NCBI GenBank assembly: GCA_029531795.1 | Contig: JAPEIS010000010.1 | Location: 992,001 to 1,056,000, forward strand | From: Sclerotinia nivalis | Lineage: Eukaryota > Ascomycota > Leotiomycetes > Helotiales > Sclerotiniaceae | Length of the DNA stretch: 64,000 bases | Reading direction: 5' to 3' | Shown here: positions 25,511-35,999 of the stretch, piece after piece | Numbering within the stretch: position 1 is the first letter of the stretch | How the letters are laid out: every line of letters begins with the position of its first letter | Notes under the pieces: generated by a model | Database searches by the model: none | What the model saw: the letters and a program-made list of their open reading frames with translations, nothing else | What the model was told of the DNA's origin: nothing | Program-made: the position numbers and the translations under genes

Positions 25511-26891
25511 AGTATTATTGATTGTATTCGTTTTTTGTTTGGATATTGGCTTTTCGTTTTAGATTTATTTTAAATATCGATCTATTAATTTAACTCAGAA
25601 GATTACTAAATATATAACGAAATATATATTGGAATTTGATAATAGAATATATAAAAGAAATTGTTTTTTGAAGTAATTATTGTTCTATTAATAATTGCAA
25701 GCGATAAAATATAATTAATCAAATTATATAAAGATATATCTATTTGGTTTGTTTATATTACTATCGGAAATTTATTATAATAAATTAAAAGATAGCAAAA
25801 GCTATTAAATAAATTGCTCTTTGGATTTATTCTAATATTTAAAGAATTAATTAAAGCAATTCAATTAGAAATAGTTTGTATAATTAAATCTTATATTTAC
25901 TATAAATTATTTAAATTAATATTAAAATATAAATTTTTGCAATTTCTTTAAATCTGTTCTTTTTTTTCAACTTTACAAATACTTTTGAAATTTGATACTT
26001 TTTTTCATTGTATAGATAATCAAATTCGATATTATTATTTTATTCTTACAAATATTGTTATCGATTACGAAGAGCAAATATTAATCATTGATATTAAAGT
26101 TTTTCAATATTATATTATTTATCAAATTCTATTAGATAATTGTTAATATATCCTTCATCAATATCTTTCCCGAATATACAAACAAATACAAAAACAAATT
26201 AAAAAGCAAAAGATAGATATAAAAACTTTGAATTATAAGAATAAACAGAAACTAAAAGATGCTTCCGATTGGGTTTATATATAAAATAACTTTATTTGAC
26301 ATTTTCCCCATTACGATATTTATAAATATATAGTTATAAATATTCTTTATTAAATCTATAAAGATTTGAATATAGATTTAATAAAATGAATTGAAGTTTC
26401 GTTTGTAATTTTGTATTCAGAGATTCGAAAAACCAAAATGTTTATCAATAAAATCAAGAAAAAGTTATATTATAATATTATTGAAATTGAAAAACTTGAT
26501 ACTAGATTTCGTTAAGTATTCCATTTTCCAGATCTGAATTATTTTGTTTGCTACAATACAATTCAACAATAGACTAATACTGAACAAAAAGATATTATAT
26601 ATATTTTAATAATAATGATAGCTCTTTTGTTTTGTAATACATCAAATACTTTGAAGTATATTAAAATTGTTATAGATTTTGCTATTTTTATTTCATTATT
26701 TTCTTTTGATAATAAAATTTTGGATTATTTGAAATATATATTAAAACGAATATATAAAACCAAAACTATATTTCGAAACTAATATTCTAAAGACAAATAT
26801 AATTTGCTATAATAAAACTACTCTAAATGATATATTTTATTATATTATATTATATACATTTATAGATTTGGTAATCTTGATAGATACAATA
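25511..26891. other. AT-rich host sequence between B and C1
   Basis: Very AT-rich. A + strand frame near 26030-26280 with few stops (IDYEEQILIIDIKVF, then KQKIDIKTLNYKNKQKLKDAS) and another near 26430-26800 suggest an old degraded repeat of unknown type, continued to the right of C1. Confidence 0.35.
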
Positions 26892-27128
26892 TATCACGGG
26901 GTCAGGGCCGGGCCACTGGACCGGCCCCTTTAGTAGGCTCCATCTGTCCGATCCAGCACCGAGCGGGGCACGCTCGGTGATCGTACCCTGTAAGAGCGCT
27001 AGGGCTCGAAGCCCTAGCATATACAAATGTATTTAAAGGAAACGTTTCTTCTGTAGAAATGTAGTTCTTCGAGCTATATCTTATCAATAAAAATGATTTC
27101 TGTTATCCTATTTATTGTCTTTGTGATA
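26892..27128 (+). repeat. 5' LTR of C1
   Basis: The outer (U3) half is GC-rich and almost unmutated, with three hairpins: GGGCCGG/CCGGCCC (26905-26927), CACCGAG/CTCGGTG (26957-26978) and GCTAGGGC/GCCCTAGC (26998-27018). The inner end (CTTTGTGATA) is mutated relative to the 3' copy (CTCCGTGATA). Confidence 0.9.
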
Positions 27129-27394
27129 CTATATAGTTCCTTTCTATTTGTGTCAATACTTTTACGATATTGTTCTATCTGTATCCGTTTAGCCAACCCA
27201 GCTTCCCTGAAGAATTCGCTACCACTGTAACCAATGATACCACAATTTGATATCGTTACCTTACCTTCCTTTACAAATTTAATATAAGAATAGAAACAGA
27301 AATGATCGATCTGTAATTCATAATTCAAAAGTTTACTTTCGATTTGTAAATCGAGAAAACTGTATTTATACAATAGAGAAAAGAAAACAATAAA

Positions 27395-30300
27395 TTGATT
27401 ATTTATCTGATTCAATTCCATTCTGTCTTTATTGCCCCACCTGTTTCAATTCCTATTGATCAGATTGACCCCTCGCCTTTGATTTCTGTTACAATTCCAG
27501 CTATCGCTTTTGTTCTATCGAAACCTCAATTGAATAAGAAGGTATCTGATCCTACATCGTTTGATAAAACGAAAATCGATTTTAATCGATTTGTCGATCA
27601 AATACAGAATAAAATGTATACCAATTCCGATCGTTTTACTTTTTTGTATTTCTGTTTGATTTATGTAACTAAAAGATTAATTGGATCTACTATTGTACAA
27701 ATTCGATTGTATAATATCAAAGGACAATTTGTTAAATTTGTCGATTATAAAGATCTATTATAAATACTGAAAAAAGCTTATAGAAATTAGAACAAACAAA
27801 TCGAAACCCGGAAACTCCTGATCAATTTGAGACAAAGGAATCAATTGTTCTATATCTTCTATATTGAGTTCCAAAGACTAGTATTGGAAACCGGGATAAC
27901 CGATAACAATAGTACCCTGGTTATCTTATTAGAACAAACTTTGTTGAGTAAACTGAAGAATCAGATTGTTATCATTAAGTTCTTTACGGATAGTGTTGAT
28001 ATATTCGCTATTTTTGTGTAGATATTGGAGAATCGTCGTTTGTATCTAATAAAACTGACCGGTTCCGATCGTAGTCCAATCGTCCTGCCACCCTGTATTA
28101 TTACTCAAAATCTGAATTCTATTAATTGTACCTCCGTTCCATCCCCGAATCCTATTATCCGATTTGCTATTTCTATTACAATTATACCTACTGGAAATCC
28201 AATAGATCTCAATTCCCAAAGATATACTAATAGATACAAACGAGGGGAATATTTCTATTGTAGATATGTCGATCATTGTATAAAAGACTACTCATTCCTA
28301 AATAATCGTTCTATACAAACTAAAACTAACCTTACCAGTTTTGCCCCACTATCCTTTGTTCCGTCCTTCGTCTAGATTCAACCATATACTATATTACTAT
28401 ACAATCTGTTCTCTCCCGGTTTTTCGAATTCGGGAAACGGAACCTATTTGGTATAAATCATTATCAAACGAAAGCCTTGTATATACTATACTTATCCATT
28501 ACTACAATTCGAGGTTTATCTTTCGTTGAAAAAACAAACAATCAAGCAAATCTAATAATATTGTCTATTACTATTCTATTGATGCTTAATCGATTCTATT
28601 CTATTTATATTATAATAAATAACGAATACAAAGGATATACTTTCGCAAATCGAAATTAAATTGAAACTATTAAACTCTTAATATATAAATTATCTATCCT
28701 ATTCGAAATCATTAGATTCGATAAAAAAATATTGTCTGAAAACCGAATGAATCGTTATATTCTAATCGATCTACAAATCAACGATTACTACAAAAAAAGA
28801 TCAAAAATCTATATCATTGAATTAACCTATTATCCGATTATTTTAGGATTAATATAACTAAAAAAAACACAATCCCTATATCGAATTCATATCCAATACA
28901 TTCCGATTCGATAATAAATTCTATCGAAAATTCTGTAATACATTACTACAATCATTCTATATAAAAGTATTATAGAATATCCTAAAGAAAACCCATTTGA
29001 TATATCTGTCTTTCCGTCTGAATACCCTTCAAAACAAAGATATTGTATTTATATTAATGAGAGTTTATACAATATACACTCATTGTAATTATAAGATATT
29101 CTAGATTATTATAAACCTGATTGATGATATCCTATCCCAGAGAAAAGATCCTATCCCATTTGACCTGCCTAAAGAATTCTGATCCTGGATCGATGTATTC
29201 TCCCTGCGAAACGCTAACAAACTATTTCTGTATTGATTATACGATTACGATATCCATCTAAAGGAAAAAGCCAAACTACCATTTGGAACTCTCTATTCTA
29301 TATCCCGAAACGAATTTACTACTCTGAAAGACTAACTATCCGAGAATTTTCAAAAAAGATTCATCCATCCGAATTCGTCCGCTTCGGCTTCGCTTATTCT
29401 GTTCGTTAAAAAACCCAATGAAAAGTTACGATTCTATATCGATTACTGAACTCTGAATAATTTGTTAACGAAAGATCGTTATCCATTACTATTTATCAAA
29501 GAATCCTTAAACAACTTAAAAGAAATGAAATTCTTTACAAAAATCGATATTATCTTTATATTCAACAATATAAGGATTAAGGAAAAACAAGAACATTTAA
29601 TTGTTTTCTGTACCCGTTTCGATATATTTGAGATCTTAATCATACCCTTTGAATTGATCAATACATTTACTACATTCCAGCGTTTTATCAACGATACTCT
29701 ACAAAAGTACCTAAATATATTCTGTACTATTTATCTAAATAATATTCTAATCTACAATAAAACCCATTCTGAATATATCGCTCATATTCAAAAAATCCTA
29801 GAAGCTCTAAGAAAGACTAATCTGTATACGAATCTGAAGAAATGCAATTTCTTGAAACCTGAAACCAAATTCCTGGATTTTATTGTAAACCGAGAAGATA
29901 TCCAAATGGATTTCATAAAAATCAAAACGATTATCGAATAGAAGATTCCGGTTCATCTAATAGATATACAAGTATTTATCGGATTTGGCAATTTCTATCG
30001 ACGATTTATTCGTAATTTCTTGTTTATCATATACCCGCTGATTAATCTAACCCAAAAAAACATTCCATTTGTTTGAAATCCTATTTATACAAAAGCTTTT
30101 TCTATTCTAAAGATAATGTTTACTGAAACATCAATCCTAGTCGCTTTCGATTGGGAAAAAAATATAATCGTAAAGATCGATATATCCGATTTCGTATCTA
30201 CTGAAATACTATCTCAATACAACAATATAGGAATCCTAAAATCTATTATATATTTCTCGAAAAAGTATTCGATTATTAAATATGATTACAAGATTTACAA

Positions 30301-32437
30301 TAAAGAACTATTGATCATTATTCGATGTTTCGAGGAATAGTGTTTAGAATTAAAAGAAGCATTGTTTCCGATCCAGATGATTACAGATTACAAGAATTTG
30401 GAGTATTTTACAACTACTAAATTATTAAACCGCTATCAAGTCTATTGATTTGAATTTCTGTCTCGATTCAATTTCAAGATTACCTATCGATCAAATAAAC
30501 AAAAAGCTAAACCTGATATTTTAACCAGAAGGTTAAAGGACCTACCTAAAGAAAGAAATGAATACTTTTTACACCAAAATCAAACGATTTTGAAATCAGA
30601 AAATTTTGATTCTACTTTGTTCTTTATATTTATTTCTGCTTTTGCATCTATCTCATCTATATTTATCTCGTTTGATCCAATAGATTCCCCGAAGAAAAGA
30701 ATTCGTTTTGTGATCACTATTTATAATCAATCCCATCGATCGGCGAAAGAATTTGATTCAATTCGCCCAACCCCCAAATCTATCCTATCTGTTCCTAACT
30801 CTCCATCTACTTCTAATACTTTACTTATCCCCAAAGCTTTATCGATCTCTGAATTACTACCCACTCCTATTGTTCCATCTAATCAGCCCTCGATACCTAT
30901 TGTAATTTTCGATCTGCTATTCGAATTATCGAAAGAACTGAAAACTCTATTTGTTGAAATATATATATCCGACCCTATATCTACATCTATTCTGAAAACC
31001 TTAATAGAGAAAACACTCAAATATCTCTATATTATTCTATCCAAATACACCAAGAATAATAGTCTACTGTATTATTACAAAAAGCTTTTCGTTTTTGACC
31101 ACGATAACCTGAAAGCTGAACTACTTCGCTTGATCCATAATTCCCCTACCACAAATCACCCGCACTATATTCGCACCTTCGAGCTTCTATCCCGAAACTA
31201 CTATTGGTTTGGATATTATAACTATATTAATCATTGAGTATATAATTGTTATAACTACCACCAAACAATACCAAATTATAGAAAACAAAAAGGTATCCTC
31301 CACCCATTCCCAATTCCTCAACAAACGTAAAGGAATATATCGATCGATTTCATAATATATTTCCCGAAAAGTTTTAATTATGATACGATATTTGTAATAG
31401 TCGATCGATTGACTAAAATGAAATATTTTTTACCTTATTATAATACTTGTAATTGCAAAAAAATAGTTCGTTTGTTTCTGAAGTATATCTGAAAATTGCA
31501 CAGCCTACCATCGACGATTATATCCAATCGTAATATTCAATTTATATCTAATTTCTGAAAACATATCTGTAAACGCCTAAATACAACATCAAAACTATCG
31601 ATAACCTACCACCCAGAAACCAATAGACAAACTGAAAGAGCAAACACTATACTCAAACAGTATCTCCAATTATACATCTCGTACCTACAGAATGATTAAT
31701 CCGAGTAATTATTGATTGTTGAATTTTCAATCAATTTTACCTAATCTGAAAGTTCCCACCTGACCCCATTCTTTGCGAATTACAATTATTATCTGTATAT
31801 AAGATTTGAATTATTTATTGTTATTAATTATTTTGGTATTCAGAATATCGAAGAGTTTGTTAAGAAAATGTTTCTAATCGTTGAATATCTGAAAACCAAA
31901 TTAATCATTAGCCAAGCTCGCTATACAAAAAATACCGATATCTATTGTACTCCTGTTTGCTGTTACAATTTTGGTGATCTGATTTGGTTGAATACTAAAA
32001 ATATCAAAACCCTAAAACCTCAAAAGAAACTAGATTGGAAGAATCTAAACCCATTCCGGATCCTGCAAGCTATAAATATATACATTTACGAATTCGAACT
32101 ACCTATTTCGATGAAAAATCACTTTATATTCTATATAAACTTATTATATTCTGTTTATAACAATCCTATCCCTAATCAATACAATCCGCCCCCTTTTTTT
32201 ATTAAAGTCGAAGAAATCGAACAATTCGAAATAAAGAAAGTTCTGAATTCCCATTAGAAACGCCGCAATTATGATGACCCTCGTTTGAAATATACCATCC
32301 GATAAATTGGCTATAGCGAATCGACCGAAAAGTTTGCTGATTATCTGAACAATATTCGAAAACTGATCCAGAATTACTATCAAAGGTATTCGGATAAATC
32401 TAGCCTTTATAACTGCTTCAACAAAGTTCGGTTTTAA
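27395..32437 (+). pseudogene. gag-pol remnant of C1
   Basis: Gag spans 27395-28375 and ends with a knuckle YFYCRYVDHCIKDY in which Cys codons have become Tyr. The protease region (28477-28870) has lost its catalytic Asp (INNEYKGYTF where C2 has MDSKCKGYTF). RT (about 29380-29990) has YLNNILIY in place of YLDD, so both metal ligands are changed. RNase H follows ([17 protein letters not shown] at 30290-30340). A Ser/Pro-rich linker and HHCC segment lie at 30590-31237, the integrase core at about 31330-31860 and the integrase C-terminus plus chromodomain remnant at 31868-32437. The final TAA is at 32435-32437, 12 bases before the LTR. Many stops; all checked losses are transitions. Confidence 0.88.
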
Positions 32438-32449
32438 AAAGGAAAATAC

Positions 32450-32686
32450 TATTACAAGATCAAGGCCGGATTATTGAACCGGCCTTTTTAGTAAACTCCA
32501 TTTGTTCGATTCAGTACCGAATAGGGTATACTCGGTGATTGTACCCTGTAAGAGCGCTAAGGTTCGGAGTCTTAGTATATACAAATGTATTTAAAGGAAA
32601 CGTTCCTTTTGTAGAAACATAGCTCTTCGAGCTACATCTTATCAATAAAAGTGATTTCTGTTATCCTGTCTGCTGCCTCCGTGATA
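32450..32686 (+). repeat. 3' LTR of C1
   Basis: The inner start TATTACAAGATCAAGG is heavily C-to-T and G-to-A changed relative to TATCACGGGGTCAGGG of the 5' LTR, which breaks the U3 hairpins. The outer end CTGCTGCCTCCGTGATA is preserved. Confidence 0.9.
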
Positions 32687-34204
32687 CAATATATCTATTT
32701 GGGAGGAAATGTATAAATTCTTTTTTAAAGAGTTTTTTGATCGAATTAATAAAGGAAAAGATTTTTTAATACAATTAACTATTTATAATACTAAATTTAC
32801 AAATATACAGATTATATACAATATATATTCTCAAGCAAAACTTACAATAATATATGATTCTTAGTCTTTTAATAATAAATCGGTTTTTCTTTTTACTGAA
32901 ATTCAAACAAAAATTACTATTATACTAACTAATATATTAATACTAGAGAAGTTCCCTTTATAATTTCAATCATCATTTGAAATATTGAATATATTTGATA
33001 AATACCATCTCTCACCAAATATATTAACATTTATAAAATTGACTAATAAACTTTTATAGTTTTTAGATTTTGCAATATTTATTGCAAATTTTGTTAAACA
33101 AATAAAGAAAATAATAAATAAGATTGAAAAGTCTTTAAGTATTTTAAATATTCACAAAAACAACCCAAACTGAATAAAAAGCTTTTCAATTTAACTTTTT
33201 GAAAACTTCGTCTATTGAAAAAGATATAGAAAAAACTTTATAAATTCTGAAAAATTAGAAAGTAAAAGATTTCATTGTAATCCAAAATGGTTTTCTTTTG
33301 ATGAAGCTAAAAATGACTTTTGCTAAATACAAAAAAGCAATCCAGAAAGTATACCAAAAGATCTTTTCAATAAACGCTATATTAAATAATTGTAAACTAT
33401 AATAAAGGTTTTTGATATTGATCAATTGAATAGATATCAATCTATTCTTATATATATAGAAACTGTAATTGATTTGATAAAGGTATTGAATTATAAACAA
33501 CCGAATACATTTCATAAAATAATTAAGATTGTATTTCAAAAGAGGATATAATATTTAATTGATACTCGAATTTATTTATTGATTATTATTCTTCGTAATA
33601 CTTATATTGTTCCAATAGATTTATTAATAATATGAGACCAAAATAGATATAATAAATATTTTATCAATAATTATATTGATTAGAATCAATATCAATCGCT
33701 TTATATACAGAATTGAATAAAAACTAATATAAAACAAATATATCAAATCGAATAAAAATATAAAAAGAAGATAATAAAGAAACAAAAGATATATCTTTTA
33801 ACAAAAACAACAATCGAAATAATTCAAAATAAAAGAAAAAGGAAAGTTTTGATTAAAGCTATATTACAAAAAGCCAATAGAAAATGAATTAAAGACTAAA
33901 AAGTAGAAATTATAAATTAAAGAATAAACAAACAAAATATAAAAAAGTAACTCTTTTTTGATATAAATTGATTCTGTAATATAATAATTATATTTTTTGT
34001 ATTGAAGATAAAATTATTATTAACAATTTTGGTTATTATTAATAGTTTTATACTGGGTTTTATTCATTTTCATCTATAACAATACTAAAATATAATTATA
34101 CAATTATTATTATATATATTAATCTGCTATACTAAAATATATAATATATATCTATTAAACATATATAAATATACTATTCAAATATTTCTTAATTTTTATT
34201 CTAG
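32687..34204. other. AT-rich sequence right of C1
   Basis: No gene is visible. A Lys/Ile/Gln-rich + strand frame near 33600-33950 (KRKVLIKAILQKANRK) has few stops and may be the end of the old degraded repeat also seen left of C1. The 94-codon minus strand ORF at 33255-33539 has no recognisable domain. Confidence 0.35.
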
Positions 34205-34412
34205 TTTTATTTATATACAAAACCATATTATCATTATTATCCCGATTTTATCTATATACGAAATCATATTATTATTATTATTATCTCAATTTTATTCATA
34301 TACGAAATCATATTATCATTATTATCCCGGTTTTATTTATATACAAAATTATATTATATTTGTTATCGCAGTTTTGTTTTTATACAAAATCATATTATCG
34401 CTATTATTAAAC
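34205..34412 (+). repeat. minisatellite, five units of about 41 bp
   Basis: Five head-to-tail units begin TTTTATTTATATACAAAA or close variants and continue CATATTATCATTATTATC; four units are 41 bp and the second is 44 bp owing to one extra ATT. Differences between units are mostly C/T and G/A. Confidence 0.8.
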
Positions 34413-35100
34413 TTTTATCAAAACTCTTAATCTATTATAGCTGTTATTATACTGTTATCGAGATCTTTAATCTGTTGTCCCGTTGTTATCTCGGTTAACG
34501 TATATTAATCAGATTAGCTAAATACTTTATCGTTGTCTTTGTAGATATTTTGCAGATGCTATATAAATAGATTTTCAATATTATAAAGTCTTAAATATCT
34601 TTTTTGGCTTTTTTATCAATATATTCCATTTGTATTTAGTTCCGAAAATGTTTTTTTTTAATTAAGATTGGAATAGTATTTATTAAATAAATCATTGATA
34701 TTTTTCGAATTGTTTAATATTGTAGAAACTATAATTAAGGTTTTTAATCGATTCTTTTATAAAATAATATCGAGGGATTAGAGTTTTGATCGATTCCTTT
34801 GTATAGTAATATCGAGGGGTTGATATAATATATAATAGATGCGGATCTGAATTATATATTATCAATTAAATCTTTCAATCTTTTCCAAATTTATTGTTTG
34901 GAATAGTTTATTTAGTATATAGGGCTAATGTATTGTTGTTCTTGTATCTTTTCAAAATTTTATTAATTGAGTTTCGAGATGTATTGTTCCGAAACTTTTA
35001 ATTTATAATATATTATTAATTAGTATTAATATTACTTTAGTAATACTATTTGTATAATATTATTATAATATATTATATTATTCATTTTTATTATTGTTAT
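34413..35100. other. AT-rich flank of the gene island
   Basis: AT-rich sequence with a two-unit direct repeat at about 34738-34820 (units containing TCGATTC and AATATCGAGGG, spaced about 48 bp). Nothing coding is seen. Base composition changes sharply near 35100. Confidence 0.45.
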
Positions 35101-35101
35101 C

Positions 35102-35506
35102 TTATGAAATAATGGGATTATTTATATTTGAAGGGAGAGAACTAGGTTCGCTAGTAGTACGGCTCCTTATGATCCAATTCTGTTCTAATGAACAGCTTAT
35201 CCCACCATTACACCCCTGCTGTTCTCCGCCAACCTCCGACTCAAATCGCTCAGACTGAACTCCTCTTTTCATTTTCCTTGCCCCTGTTTCCATATACGTG
35301 GGTAGTATTCCAGTTGGCGTTGACTCATCACAGCTGAGGTTCAATCGCAGGCTGTTTAGTAAACTACTAATAACTAATAGAGCTCGAGATAATACGTTTC
35401 CCGGACAAATGCCCAGACTTCCCCAACTGTCGCCTTTAAAGTTTGCCTGAAACTTTATTGTGAACCCATGATTACCTCTCTCCAGGTATTTGCATGATGT
35501 GGGCAT
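35102..35506 (-). CDS. hypothetical ORF, 134 codons, in the gene island
   Basis: An open minus strand frame in base-balanced sequence, starting MPTSCKYLERG and ending NNPIIS. The segment DSWGSLGICPGNVLSRALL faintly recalls the haem-binding end of cytochromes P450, but it is one residue short of the F-G-x-G-x-R-x-C-x-G spacing and lacks the Arg and Phe. No upstream P450 sequence is seen. It could be a degraded P450 3' end or a chance frame. No intron signals could be paired with confidence. Confidence 0.25.
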   Translation of the reverse strand: MPTSCKYLERGNHGFTIKFQANFKGDSWGSLGICPGNVLSRALLVISSLLNSLRLNLSCDESTPTGILPTYMETGARKMKRGVQSERFESEVGGEQQGCNGGISCSLEQNWIIRSRTTSEPSSLPSNINNPIIS

Positions 35507-35999
35507 TTCGCAAATCGTATTCGATTAATCATCAGCTCTACCTGAACCATTAACATTGCCGAGATGATGATCTCTTGGCAGGTTGTTGATTTGTGGTTGT
35601 TAGTGGATTTTGAAGACACAATTTGATTGGTTTGAAGAGGAAGAAATCAATTGACATGACAGAGAGGTCACAGCGGTCAAGCAAAGTGTTCTTAATTCAA
35701 TTGCATAGCGCTAGGATGCGATGAGGAGTTACCCTATGTAAGTGACGAGCTTGCAGGAAATTACAATATGGAGTTCGCAGAGACCATGAGGACTTGGGGT
35801 CACCGGCGCCATATAGTCAATCAAGTAGGTTCGAACTCGTTCAACGATATTCGAATGAAACAGTTATGCGCTGCCCAAAAACAAAGGACACAAGACATCA
35901 CCGTGACTCCTTGGGTAAGTCTTAACTGTAGGCACTTAACAATGCGGTTATAAAGAACGTAGATGATAAGTATGGTGCTGGGCTTGCTCCTTTGTTGCT
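35507..35999. other. sequence downstream of the transcription factor gene
   Basis: Base-balanced sequence without a convincing gene. ORFs on both strands (35768-35953 +, 35821-36141 -) overlap each other and the gene end and look like chance frames. It probably contains the 3' untranslated region of the gene ending at 36000. Confidence 0.4.

Larger units (their letters stand above)
26892..32686 (+). mobile_element. Ty3/Gypsy retrotransposon C1 with both LTRs
   Basis: A 5795-bp element with 237-bp LTRs (26892-27128, 32450-32686) and the 5-bp duplication CAATA at 26887-26891 and 32687-32691. Domains on the + strand run gag, protease, RT, RNase H, integrase, chromodomain. It belongs to the same family as C2 and C3 and is the most mutated of the three. 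Confidence 0.95.

Noticed and set aside
35102..35506. Cytochrome P450 gene end
   Set aside because: The ICPG word is suggestive, but the spacing and key Phe and Arg of the haem-binding motif are missing and no other P450 region is nearby; kept only as a low-confidence ORF.
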